Shown: positions 9,420 through 17,118 of the stretch, one piece after another
Layout of the letters: every line of letters starts with the position of its first letter
Position numbering within the stretch: position 1 is the first letter of the stretch
NCBI GenBank assembly: GCA_015490295.1
Contig: WFYC01000066.1
Location: forward strand, 1 to 64,000
Source: Hydrogenimonas sp.
Lineage (GTDB): Bacteria; Campylobacterota; Campylobacteria; Campylobacterales; Hydrogenimonadaceae
DNA: 64,000 bases
Direction of reading: 5' to 3'
Program-made: the position numbers and the translations under genes
The notes under the pieces: generated by a model
Databases searched by the model: none
What the model was told of the DNA's origin: nothing
What the model saw: only the letters and a program-made list of their open reading frames with translations

Positions 9420-10136
9420 ATGATATTGATCCCTGCCCGCCTGGGCTCTATGCGATTTCCCGAAAAGGTACTTACCGATATAGGGGGGTACCCCATGGTG
9501 ATAGCGACGGCCAAAGCGGTAGAAGGTGTCGACCGTGTCGCGGTAGCTACCGATTCTCACAAAGTTGTGGAGGTCTGCTCATCTTACGGCATCAAGGCTG
9601 TGATGACCAGCAGCGGGCATACAAGCGGTACCGACCGCATTAACGAAGCGGCTGCCAGGCTGGGGCTCGATGATAACGAAACTGTCATCAATGTACAGGC
9701 GGACGAGCCATTCATAGAGCCGGAAGCGATAGAGAGACTCAAGACTCTTGTACACAAGTACTCCAAAGACGATAGCGTAATGATATGTTCCCTCTACAAA
9801 AAGATCTCGCCGGCAGATGCCCAAAACCCGAATATCGTCAAAGTCGTAATCGACAGAAGCGGCTTTGCACTCTACTTTTCCAGAAGCCCGATACCCTACG
9901 ACAGGGAGGGCGGATACGAAAACTACAAGGGACATATCGGCATATACGGCTTCAGGCGCAAAATGCTGGAGCGCTTCTGCTCCCTGCCTCCGTCACTTCT
10001 TGAAAATACTGAAAAGCTTGAGCAGCTCAGGGCCCTTTCGCACGGATTCAAGATAGCTATGTGCGAAGTGGAGACCGAAAGTTTCGGCATAGATACTCCG
10101 GAGGATCTGCAAAAAGCGCTTCAGAGGCTAAAGTAG
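9420..10136 (+). CDS. kdsB: 3-deoxy-manno-octulosonate cytidylyltransferase
   Basis: 238 residues. It activates KDO as CMP-KDO for lipopolysaccharide core synthesis. Signatures: IPARLGSMRFPEK at the N-terminus (nucleotide loop), VQADEPFIEP, SRSPIPYDR, GIYGFRRKML and a C-terminal EVETESFGIDTPEDL. The ATG at 9420 begins MILIPARLG, the family start; the reading frame is open from 9387 but the added residues do not belong. A TATAAT-like GAATTATAC lies just upstream. Confidence 0.96.
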   Translation: MILIPARLGSMRFPEKVLTDIGGYPMVIATAKAVEGVDRVAVATDSHKVVEVCSSYGIKAVMTSSGHTSGTDRINEAAARLGLDDNETVINVQADEPFIEPEAIERLKTLVHKYSKDDSVMICSLYKKISPADAQNPNIVKVVIDRSGFALYFSRSPIPYDREGGYENYKGHIGIYGFRRKMLERFCSLPPSLLENTEKLEQLRALSHGFKIAMCEVETESFGIDTPEDLQKALQRLK

Positions 10137-10154
10137 GGTCCAGTGCCCCGGAAA

Positions 10155-10958
10155 TCAGGCCAAAACCTCTTTGCGGTTGGTCTTTGTCTGCAGGTAGTCG
10201 GATATCTGCATAAGCGAGAATGTAACCAGAAAGATCATCAGACCGGGGAAAAAGCTTATCCACCATGCGATCTGCATCACCTCTTTGCCCTCGCTTATCA
10301 GGCTCCCCCAACTCATTTGGGGCGGAGTGATTCCAAGCCCCAGAAAACTCAGAGCGCTTTCGCTCAAAATCGCCCCGCCGACCCCGAAAGTGAAGCTGAT
10401 AAAAAAGATGGGTGCCAATAGAGGCGCGAAATATTTCAGAATTATCTTCGGTGTCGGCACACCGCCGATTTTCAAAATCTTTATAAACGGCTTCTGCCCT
10501 ATCGAAAAGCTCTCGGCCCTTATCATGCGCCCCATCGTCATCCATCCCGTAACGGAGATGACAAATATAAGAACCCATACCGACGCCTCGATGTAGCTAA
10601 CGAGTGCGAGCAGGAGGAAGAATGTGGGGAATGTCAGGAAGAGATCCACGATCACGACGAAAACTTTATCCACCCTGCCCCGGAAGTAGCCGGCCGTAAC
10701 ACCGACCATCAGGCCTATCATGGAGGCGATCAGAGCGCTTCCGACCCCTATAATCAAAGAGACCTGCCCGCCCTGCATCAGCCTTGCGAGAATGTCGCGC
10801 CCGAGCCTGTCGGTGCCCAACGGGTGCTCAAACGAGGGGGGCATCAAAAGTGCATCCGGATTTAGATCGAAAGGGCTGGCACTATATATCATGGGGCCGC
10901 CGAAAGAGAATAGAAAAAGGGCAACAATCAGCGCGACGCTGATACATGGACATCTCAT
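10155..10958 (-). CDS. ABC transporter permease, DppC/OppC type
   Basis: 267 residues with an N-terminal membrane helix, the periplasmic HPLGTDRLGRDIL motif of DppC/OppC/NikC permeases, five further helices and the ATPase-coupling EAA-type loop (ESALSFLGLGITPP...WGSLI). It would form an inner-membrane peptide, nickel or similar importer with a DppB-type partner. No partner permease, binding protein or ATPase is in the window. It starts 3 bases after the flgK stop, so it is read from the flagellar operon unless it has a promoter inside flgK. Confidence 0.9.
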   Translation of the reverse strand: MRCPCISVALIVALFLFSFGGPMIYSASPFDLNPDALLMPPSFEHPLGTDRLGRDILARLMQGGQVSLIIGVGSALIASMIGLMVGVTAGYFRGRVDKVFVVIVDLFLTFPTFFLLLALVSYIEASVWVLIFVISVTGWMTMGRMIRAESFSIGQKPFIKILKIGGVPTPKIILKYFAPLLAPIFFISFTFGVGGAILSESALSFLGLGITPPQMSWGSLISEGKEVMQIAWWISFFPGLMIFLVTFSLMQISDYLQTKTNRKEVLA

Positions 10959-10961
10959 ATG

Positions 10962-12806
10962 CTATTGTTTGATATCTAGAAGTGTCTGTATCATCTGATC
11001 TATAGTAGATATCACTTTTGCACTCGCTCCGTAACCTGTCTGATATTTCATTAGATTTGTCAACTCTTCGTCAAGGTCGACCTTGCTGATACTGTCGAAC
11101 TCATCTACAACTGCATTTAGAAGCGACTGCGAAGTCTCTGCCGTAGTGTGTGCTGCTGTTGTCTTTTCGGCTACTTCCGTTGCGCTCATTCTGAAAAAAC
11201 CGCTGAGTGTATCTTGCGAATATGGCTCTTTTTTGCCGTCAATATAGAAATTTACCTTATCGAACTGCAGTTGAACCATCCTGTTTGCGATAGTGTTGTC
11301 TCCTGCAATCGGAGCCGCATTGCCCGCTATTCTTGTAGGGTTCTCATCCAGAGTTTTATTGAGCCTGATACTCTTTGCATCGTTTCCGTCGAAGAAGCGC
11401 TCCATTCCCATGGCACCGGCAAACAGAGAGGGGTTGTTCCAATCGCTCTCTTCTATCGAAAACCTGTAACCCTGCTCTTTGAGGCCGGCCTTCAAAGAGA
11501 TTGACATATAGCCTTCGGCATCAAACGATGCAGTGACAAAGTCATCTACATCGTTTGTAACGGTATTATCCCCATTGTCGTCTATGTCTGCCGCGTTGAT
11601 GTGGTCTGCGACATCCTGAAACGTCATCCCGTTCAAAGGCACACTGCGCTCAGCGACCACATTTCCATCTATATCGTAAATTTTCACCTTGAACTGCTGA
11701 GCTGTATCTATCTTAAGATCGGAGTTTTCGATAAGCCTGTTCGGATCTACCGCAACATCACTTAACATACTGTCGGTCGCATGTCCGGCATATATGTTGT
11801 TGACATTGTCTATAAGAGAAGAAGAGAAACTGTCGAGTTTGTCTATAATCTGTTGTATGTCGCCGTTCATGAATTTGCCGTACTCTTCACTGTAGTCGCT
11901 GCCGCGCAGTGATAGAATCGCACCCGTTTTTCCTCCGTGGATGTAGTTTGTTATATCGAAACTTACATGATCCTGCCGCTGGTAATAGATGTTTGAATAT
12001 TTCGTCCCATCTCCCGGACTCTCCAGTACAAGTGGATGAAATGTAGAACCATCAACGAAGGATGAGCCGCCGATACTGAGGTGGTACTGGTCTGTCGACT
12101 CTATCAAGTGCGAATCGACTGTAGTATCGGACTCCATTTCACCTTTGGTTACGGCTATATCTATCAGTTTGCTCAAGGCAAGTTCGAGCTTGTCCCGCTG
12201 GTCTCTAAGATCATTGGCGTTTGCCCCTCCGCTCTCGTTTGTGTTGATGCGGACATTTATCTCCGCTATCTCTTTTCCGAGGCGGTTTATCTCGTCAACC
12301 GCGGTGCGAAGCTGTTCATCCAACGAATCCTGTGTTTTCTGGAGCTGCTCTCTTGTATCGCGTAAAGTCGCCGCGAAACTCTTTGCCTGCTGAGCCAGGT
12401 CGATTTTCAACGAACTGTCGTCACTGTTTTTGGAAAAGTTGCTCCAGGAATCAAACAGTTTCGACAATCCGTTGTAGATTCCGTTTTTCTCAATCTCCGG
12501 GAAAAAGCTGGAGACTTCGTCCAGAGTCTCCTGCCTGAAATTCGCATATTCACTATTCGAAGAGGAGCTCTTCAGCCTTTTGTATACAAATTCGTCGTGA
12601 ACTCTTACGATCTCCGTTATCTTTGCACCCAGGCCGATATCTCCCGGCTCCGTGTTCAAGGGGGTATTCGGCGATATCACTACACGCTGGCGAGTATAGT
12701 CTGGATTTTGGGCATTGGCGATATTGTGGCCTGTAGTGTCTATAGCTACTTGTGAAGTCTTAAGGCCGCTGTAACCGATATTGAGTGCATTGAATATGGA
12801 TGCCAT
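10962..12806 (-). CDS. flgK: Flagellar hook-associated protein 1 (FlgK)
   Basis: 614 residues. The N-terminal GYSGLKTSQVAIDTTGHNIANAQNPDYTRQRV and C-terminal NLMKYQTGYGASAKVISTIDQMIQTLL are the two terminal coiled-coil regions shared by rod, hook and hook-associated proteins. The middle carries the variable surface domain. It makes the first hook-filament junction ring. It starts 1 base after flgN, its probable chaperone. Confidence 0.96.
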   Translation of the reverse strand: MASIFNALNIGYSGLKTSQVAIDTTGHNIANAQNPDYTRQRVVISPNTPLNTEPGDIGLGAKITEIVRVHDEFVYKRLKSSSSNSEYANFRQETLDEVSSFFPEIEKNGIYNGLSKLFDSWSNFSKNSDDSSLKIDLAQQAKSFAATLRDTREQLQKTQDSLDEQLRTAVDEINRLGKEIAEINVRINTNESGGANANDLRDQRDKLELALSKLIDIAVTKGEMESDTTVDSHLIESTDQYHLSIGGSSFVDGSTFHPLVLESPGDGTKYSNIYYQRQDHVSFDITNYIHGGKTGAILSLRGSDYSEEYGKFMNGDIQQIIDKLDSFSSSLIDNVNNIYAGHATDSMLSDVAVDPNRLIENSDLKIDTAQQFKVKIYDIDGNVVAERSVPLNGMTFQDVADHINAADIDDNGDNTVTNDVDDFVTASFDAEGYMSISLKAGLKEQGYRFSIEESDWNNPSLFAGAMGMERFFDGNDAKSIRLNKTLDENPTRIAGNAAPIAGDNTIANRMVQLQFDKVNFYIDGKKEPYSQDTLSGFFRMSATEVAEKTTAAHTTAETSQSLLNAVVDEFDSISKVDLDEELTNLMKYQTGYGASAKVISTIDQMIQTLLDIKQ

Positions 12807-12807
12807 C

Positions 12808-13236
12808 TCAGACCCTCAGCTCTATTAGAGAGGCTACTTTCGGACTTTTGCCTGTATATCCATCCTTCTCTATCGGAAATATCTCTTCGTATAGAGAGTT
12901 GTAAAATTCACCCACGGAAACTACAAAGCGGGCATAATATCTATTTACGGAGTGAAGTTTTTCCAGAGTTTCACGAAGCAGGCCAAGCCTTCTTTGTGTC
13001 TCTTCATCAAGAAGCTCGGAAAGTCCGCTTTCCGGATGATCTTTGAGCAAAACCACTATTTCGTTATCGATCAGAGCTTTATGTTTTTCAAATGACGCGA
13101 TCCTATCCTCTTTGGCCTTGACTCGGCCGAACATCGAATCGTGGCGTGCACTCTTTATATCATCGATGTCCAGTGACGTCAGCTCGATCAGTGCATCGAG
13201 GTCTTCAATAGCTTTAAGTAGGTAGTGCGTCAACAT
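12808..13236 (-). CDS. flgN: FlgN-like flagellar export chaperone
   Basis: 142 residues, almost entirely helical, with long heptad-like stretches (KAIEDLDALIELTSLDIDDIKSARHDSMF, RLGLLRETLEKLHSVNRYYARFV). Sequence conservation in FlgN is low; the call rests on the helical character and on the position directly upstream of flgK and downstream of flgM. It would hold FlgK and FlgL for export. A strong AGGAAGGA ribosome site precedes the ATG. Confidence 0.8.
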   Translation of the reverse strand: MLTHYLLKAIEDLDALIELTSLDIDDIKSARHDSMFGRVKAKEDRIASFEKHKALIDNEIVVLLKDHPESGLSELLDEETQRRLGLLRETLEKLHSVNRYYARFVVSVGEFYNSLYEEIFPIEKDGYTGKSPKVASLIELRV

Positions 13237-13248
13237 AAACTTTCCTTC

Positions 13249-13449
13249 CTATTCTGGTTTGAGCTCCTGCGCCATTTTGGTAGCTGTCGCCCGCAGATCG
13301 ATTTTATACTCATCGTTCTTGACCTGCTGTTTCAGCTCGTCAATGCGTGTCTGCTCTTTAATCTGTTGTTTTTCAACAGCCATATCTTCGTTCTTCTTCA
13401 TTTCGTTCATGATGTTCGAACTGTTGTTGGCACCTACATTTCTGATCAT
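13249..13449 (-). CDS. flgM: Anti-sigma-28 factor FlgM
   Basis: 66 residues, the short form usual in Campylobacterota. The hydrophilic N-terminal part (IRNVGANNSSNIMNEMKKNE) is followed by the amphipathic C-terminal region (RIDELKQQVKNDEYKIDLRATATKMAQEL) that matches the sigma-28-binding and rod-like segment of FlgM. It inhibits FliA until it is neutralised or exported. It has its own sigma-28-type promoter just upstream. AAGGA lies 7 bases before the ATG. Confidence 0.88.
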   Translation of the reverse strand: MIRNVGANNSSNIMNEMKKNEDMAVEKQQIKEQTRIDELKQQVKNDEYKIDLRATATKMAQELKPE

Positions 13450-13490
13450 TATGTATCCTTTTGCATTATTATAGTATCTGCTTAATTATA

Positions 13491-13498
13491 CTATCGGC
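13491..13498 (-). promoter_or_regulatory. Sigma-28 (FliA) -10 site for flgM
   Basis: On the minus strand GCCGATAG matches the sigma-28 -10 consensus GCCGATAA at 7 of 8 bases, about 42 bases before the flgM ATG, in the 75-base flgJ-flgM gap. The -35 region is AT-rich and weak. A TATAAT (13490-13485) overlaps downstream, so dual sigma-70/sigma-28 use is possible. Confidence 0.65.
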
Positions 13499-13524
13499 AA
13501 AATTGTACATTTATTAAGAGCCCT

Positions 13525-13800
13525 TTAGAGATTTTTTTCGGTCAAGAACTTATAGAGGAGTTCACTGTAACCGAATGCTCCGCTCAGCTCCCTGCTCATC
13601 TGGTCGTTCTGCATCGAACGGTAGATCTCCCTGCCCGGATCCTTCGGGAGTAAGGGATCTTCGACACTTATCGCTTTATCCAGAAGCATCTTTATGATGA
13701 TCGCTTCAAAAGCATCGGTCTGCTCTTTAAGTTTCACATCGTCAAGACCTGAAACCTGGGGTATCGATTGTTGATATTCATTAATATTCAGCGTCTCCAC
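13525..13800 (-). CDS. flgJ: FlgJ rod-binding protein (rod-scaffold domain only)
   Basis: 91 residues, equal to the N-terminal rod-binding domain of FlgJ, with no C-terminal peptidoglycan hydrolase domain. Typical pattern: LKEQTDAFEAIIIKMLLDKA, then YRSMQNDQMSRELSGAFGYSELLYKFL. It caps the growing rod in the periplasm. The single-domain form is usual in Campylobacterota, where another enzyme cuts the wall. It lies 10 bases after flgI. Confidence 0.9.
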   Translation of the reverse strand: METLNINEYQQSIPQVSGLDDVKLKEQTDAFEAIIIKMLLDKAISVEDPLLPKDPGREIYRSMQNDQMSRELSGAFGYSELLYKFLTEKNL

Positions 13801-13810
13801 ATCTCTCTCC

Positions 13811-14869
13811 TTATATTATCTGCAGATCCGCATGTATTGCGCCCGCGTTTTTCATCGCTTCAAGTATAGATATAACATCTTTCGGCGTTGCACCAAGCTT
13901 TTTCAGCGAACGGGCAAGATTTGCAACTGTTGCCGCTCCCGGTTTTACGACAAGCGCATGCTGATTGGGCTGCAGCTGCAGATTTGAACCCATATTGAGC
14001 GAAGCACTCCCTTTTTTCAGCGCAGGAAGAGCTTTCCTCTCTTCAATTTTTATCGTAATGTCACCGTGAGTTATCATTACAGGTTCCACTTCGACCTCTA
14101 CACCGGAGACTACCGTACCAGTTCTTTCGTCAATCACGATTCTCTGTTTCGCCTTGTAGTCTATAGAGAGCTCTCCAACGGCGGCAAGAAATTCGACCAT
14201 GCTCAAAGAGTCCGGTTTTTTCAACCTTATAGTTCTGGAATCCACTGCAACCGCCACCCGCTCTTTATAGTATCGGTTAAGAATATTCTGGATATTTATG
14301 GCGTTTTGAAAATTGGACTCTTTCAGACTCAGTGTCGCCTGTTTCTGGCCGTAGAGGTTGAAAGGGATCTCCTGCTCGACCAGCGCTCCTCCCGGAATCC
14401 TTCCGGCTGTCGCATGGTTCAAAGATCCGGCACCCCTGCCGTTACGGCCTCCTATGGTCACGGAACCCTGCGCAAGCGCGTATATCCTCCCGTCCACACC
14501 TTTGAGGGGTGTCATCAGAAGAGTGCCACCCTCTATCGACTTGGCATCACCTATCGAAGAGACTATAACATCTATCTTGTCGCCCTGCCTCGAAAACGGA
14601 GGCATGGTCGCCGTAACCATTACTGCCGCGACATTTTTGGACTTTATATCTTTCGGGTCGAGCTTCACGTTCATCGTCTGAAGCATGTTGGAGATTGTCT
14701 GCAAAGTAAACTTCGAAGTGGTGCCGTCACCGGTCTTGTTGAGTCCAACAATGAGACCGTAACCTATAAGCTGGTTGTCTCTGACCCCGATAATGTTGCT
14801 TATATCTTTTATTTTGACAGCATGAACCAACAGAGGTGCAAGCAGAAGAAGAAAAAGCGTTCGTTTCAA
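13811..14869 (-). CDS. flgI: Flagellar P-ring protein FlgI
   Basis: 352 residues. A signal peptide (LFLLLLAPLLVHA) is followed by the conserved FlgI body: IGVRDNQLIGYGLIVGLNKTGDG, the NVAAVMVTATMPPFSRQGDKIDV block, TLLMTPLKGVDG and the C-terminal LGATPKDVISILEAMKNAGAIHADLQII. It forms the periplasmic P ring around the rod. It is first in the flgI-flgJ-flgM-flgN-flgK run and has a sigma-54 promoter. Confidence 0.97.
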   Translation of the reverse strand: MKRTLFLLLLAPLLVHAVKIKDISNIIGVRDNQLIGYGLIVGLNKTGDGTTSKFTLQTISNMLQTMNVKLDPKDIKSKNVAAVMVTATMPPFSRQGDKIDVIVSSIGDAKSIEGGTLLMTPLKGVDGRIYALAQGSVTIGGRNGRGAGSLNHATAGRIPGGALVEQEIPFNLYGQKQATLSLKESNFQNAINIQNILNRYYKERVAVAVDSRTIRLKKPDSLSMVEFLAAVGELSIDYKAKQRIVIDERTGTVVSGVEVEVEPVMITHGDITIKIEERKALPALKKGSASLNMGSNLQLQPNQHALVVKPGAATVANLARSLKKLGATPKDVISILEAMKNAGAIHADLQII

Positions 14870-14920
14870 AGCCTACCTTTCATCTACCCGTCGAGAGCGG
14901 GTCTGTTTGCAGACCTCAAA

Positions 14921-14934
14921 GCAAAATTTGTTCC
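14921..14934 (-). promoter_or_regulatory. Sigma-54 (RpoN) promoter for flgI
   Basis: On the minus strand AAGGAACAAATTTTGCTT has GG (14934-14933) and GC (14922-14921) with 10 bases between them and the GGAAC-N5-TTGCTT form seen at Campylobacter flagellar promoters. It lies in the 69-base rsmD-flgI gap, with a predicted start near 14909, 40 bases before the flgI ATG. Confidence 0.85.
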
Positions 14935-14938
14935 TTTT

Positions 14939-15532
14939 TCAGGCTCTGTAATAGCTCAGAGAGCTTTTTCCGAATTTTTTCTCCTTTACCTTTTCGAACG
15001 GACCGATCTTTCGGGGCATGGGCTCTTTTGTCATATGCTCAACTATAATGGAGATAATCTGTTCAGGGTCGATGTCGGCTATGGTCTTTATGATCTTTTC
15101 ATATATATCACCCTCTCCTTCCCGTATCGAAAATGGAGGATCGATATAAAGATATGTCTTCTGTGCACCTTTTTTGAGCTCGCCAAGTATCTGCGGAAGA
15201 ATCTCAAAAGCGTCCCCCTCCCTTATGTCGCATCTGTATGGATCGATAGCTTCGCAGTTGGCGCGAAGAGTCCTGAAGGAGTCTCTGTTTCTCTCGATAA
15301 ACCACGCTTTTTTGGCGCCTCTGCTAACGGCCTCCAGACCTACGGAACCGCTGCCGCCGAACATCTCTACAAAGTTGCGGTCGACAATTTCGAACTGCAA
15401 CGTATTGAAAACAGACTCTCTCAGCCTGTTTTTCGAGCTTCTAGTGACCCTTTTTGACGGAAGCTCTATCTTTTTCCCGCGATACTTGCCGCCGATAATA
15501 TATGTATAAAGTCTCCTATCTTCTCTTTTCAT
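14939..15532 (-). CDS. rsmD: 16S rRNA (guanine-966 N2)-methyltransferase RsmD
   Basis: 197 residues. The N-terminal IIGGKYRGKKIELP is the RsmD signature. The SAM motif is EMFGGSGSVGLEA (56-68) and the catalytic motif IV is DPPF (131-134). It methylates G966 in the small-subunit rRNA. The start overlaps the end of the upstream 119-residue gene by 17 bases. Placement before flgI matches Campylobacter jejuni as I remember it. Confidence 0.93.
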   Translation of the reverse strand: MKREDRRLYTYIIGGKYRGKKIELPSKRVTRSSKNRLRESVFNTLQFEIVDRNFVEMFGGSGSVGLEAVSRGAKKAWFIERNRDSFRTLRANCEAIDPYRCDIREGDAFEILPQILGELKKGAQKTYLYIDPPFSIREGEGDIYEKIIKTIADIDPEQIISIIVEHMTKEPMPRKIGPFEKVKEKKFGKSSLSYYRA

Positions 15533-15875
15533 AATGCTCTTTGAATATTTTGATCAACTCCTGTGCAAACTCGTGCACCGCTCTCTCTATCTGCCCTTCC
15601 AGGGTCTCTTCCTCTATCGCGAAGTGTTTGAAGGCCTCTCTTGTCCGATCGGCCTGAAGCTTCTCCTCTATTTTAATCATGAGTCTCGATCTGGAGAACG
15701 GTTTGCCAAGATCCGCACCGCTGTCAGTCCCTATACGCAAAACCGGCTTTTCGCTCTGAACGGGATGATCCGTAACGAGAAGTTCCGCATCATGCTCCGG
15801 CACCAAATGGTCGTCAAGAAACTTTCTTAGACTCTTTTCAAGTAGTATCGATCGGCATGATAACGCTATTTTCAT
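15516..15875 (-). CDS. Hypothetical protein resembling a degenerate receiver domain, 119 aa
   Basis: I do not recognise a named family. The fold outline resembles a response-regulator receiver: a first strand MKIALSC, a helix, a strand ELLVTDHP ending in aspartate D36, a strand PVLRIGT, and LGKPF (56-60), which looks like the conserved lysine-proline of the beta-5 loop. The acidic pair after beta-1 and one middle element are missing, so phosphorylation is doubtful. A charged helical tail follows. It overlaps rsmD by 17 bases and lies beside flagellar genes. The ATG at 15875 is used because the 71 residues of open frame upstream are low-quality. Confidence 0.6.
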   Translation of the reverse strand: MKIALSCRSILLEKSLRKFLDDHLVPEHDAELLVTDHPVQSEKPVLRIGTDSGADLGKPFSRSRLMIKIEEKLQADRTREAFKHFAIEEETLEGQIERAVHEFAQELIKIFKEHYEKRR

Positions 15876-15940
15876 CAATATCCCGATATATTTTTTGCGT
15901 ATTATACCAAAGAAGCGAGAGCTTGATTTAACGCTGCCCT

Positions 15941-15966
15941 TAACAAATCTTTTCGGTGACCGATAT
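15941..15966 (+). promoter_or_regulatory. Sigma-28-type promoter for flaG-fliS-fliT
   Basis: TAACAAAT (15941-15948), 10 bases, then ACCGATAT (15959-15966). The -10 part fits the CGATAT form of Campylobacter sigma-28 promoters and the general GCCGATAA consensus. The predicted transcript starts about 25 bases before the flaG ATG. The -35 match is weak and the 10-base spacer is one short of the usual 11. Confidence 0.55.
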
Positions 15967-15995
15967 TCCTTTAAACGGAAATGGAGGTAACTGCC

Positions 15996-16379
15996 ATGGA
16001 GATATTCAACACAATACGTACACAGCAGGCACAACCCTCTTTGCCGCAGGGGCCGGAAGCCGGCGGCAGATCTGTTTCGCAACCGCACAAGAGTGCAAAC
16101 GATTCGATACGCGAAGAGACGAAACAGATTGGGGAGAAAGCCGATACACAGAAGCTTAAAAAACAGTTGCAGGAGATCACCGATCAGCTCAACAAAGAGA
16201 TGAATCCTCTAAACACATCTATCCGTTTCGGTTTCGATGACTCAATAGAGGAGCTTTACGTTTCGGTAATAGATACAAGCAACGACCAGGTGATTCGGAA
16301 AATTCCTTCCGAAGAGGCCATGAGATTGGCAGCAAAAATGCGAGAGATTGTCGGAATGATTTTCGATAAAAAAGGTTGA
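15996..16379 (+). CDS. flaG: FlaG family flagellar protein
   Basis: 127 residues. The N-terminal half is Gln/Ser-rich and disordered. The C-terminal half is the FlaG domain: LKKQLQEITDQLNKEMNPLNTSIRFGF, then ELYVSVIDTSNDQVIRKIPSEEAMRLAAKMREIVGMIFD. In Campylobacter FlaG influences filament length. GGAGGT 7 bases upstream fixes the ATG at 15996 rather than 15981, which overlaps that ribosome site. It heads a flaG-fliS-fliT run on the plus strand. Confidence 0.93.
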   Translation: MEIFNTIRTQQAQPSLPQGPEAGGRSVSQPHKSANDSIREETKQIGEKADTQKLKKQLQEITDQLNKEMNPLNTSIRFGFDDSIEELYVSVIDTSNDQVIRKIPSEEAMRLAAKMREIVGMIFDKKG

Positions 16380-16435
16380 CACCTACAAATTCCAAGTTGC
16401 AAGGATGCAAAAATTTCATTACTAAAGGATTAAAA

Positions 16436-16816
16436 ATGACTGCAGCAGCCGCTTACAACACTTACACACAAAACAATATACAGATCGAATCTCCGGAAAA
16501 ACTGATCGAAATGCTTTATGAAGGAATCATAAGATTCTGCTCCATGGCAAAAAAGTCTATCGAACAAGGAGACATAGAGAAGCGCGTCTACTGGACAAAC
16601 CGGGCAGTAGCAATATTCGTTGAACTGATAAACTCACTGGATGCTGAGCGGGGAGGAGAGGTTTCCCACTATCTAGGGGGCCTCTATAACCAGCAGATAA
16701 AATTTCTGAACGAGAGCAACGCCCAGAACAGCTGCGAATATCTGGATGTAGTAATAAATGTCACAAAAGAGCTGCTGGAAGCCTGGAGAGAGGTTACAGC
16801 CAATGAGTTGGCATAA
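16436..16816 (+). CDS. fliS: Flagellin export chaperone FliS
   Basis: 126 residues, typical length. The N-terminal AYNTYTQNNIQIESPEKLIEMLYEGIIRF is the conserved FliS signature, followed by helices with NRAVAIFVELINSLD and GGEVSHYLGGLYNQQI. It binds flagellin C-termini before export. The ATG at 16436 follows AAAGGA by 7 bases. The usual neighbour fliD is absent from the 56-base gap after flaG. Confidence 0.95.
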   Translation: MTAAAAYNTYTQNNIQIESPEKLIEMLYEGIIRFCSMAKKSIEQGDIEKRVYWTNRAVAIFVELINSLDAERGGEVSHYLGGLYNQQIKFLNESNAQNSCEYLDVVINVTKELLEAWREVTANELA

Positions 16817-17060
16817 CTCGTTTATAGCAGCTTTGGCAGATGAGGATGAGAAAAGATTGACAGACCTCCTCGACTCCATGCCTGCGTTCGAGAGTGTCGA
16901 ACAGATGCGCAGCGCACTCGAACTCATCTCTGAAGCGACAAATAGATTCGAAGCGAAAAAGTCTCAATTGAGGCATAGAATGGATGAGCTTGAAAAGGAG
17001 AAGAGGTTCCTCACATCGACCGGAGAGGATAACGATACAATACTCGATATACACTCATAA
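16803..17060 (+). CDS. fliT: FliT-like flagellar chaperone
   Basis: 85 residues, helical and charged ([43 protein letters not shown]). It overlaps the fliS end by 14 bases. Position and size match the small third gene of fliD-fliS-fliT operons, in which FliT binds the filament cap protein FliD. Sequence identity in this family is low, so the name is mainly contextual. Confidence 0.65.
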   Translation: MSWHNSFIAALADEDEKRLTDLLDSMPAFESVEQMRSALELISEATNRFEAKKSQLRHRMDELEKEKRFLTSTGEDNDTILDIHS

Positions 17061-17118
17061 GATTTTCAACTCAATTACGATAAAATCCCGAAAATTTCTT
17101 TTACTTCGGGGTAACAGT

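Noticed and set aside
14066-15457. 463-codon open frame on the plus strand across flgI and rsmD
   Set aside because: It runs antisense through flgI and rsmD, both with clear family motifs, and its product has no recognisable domain.
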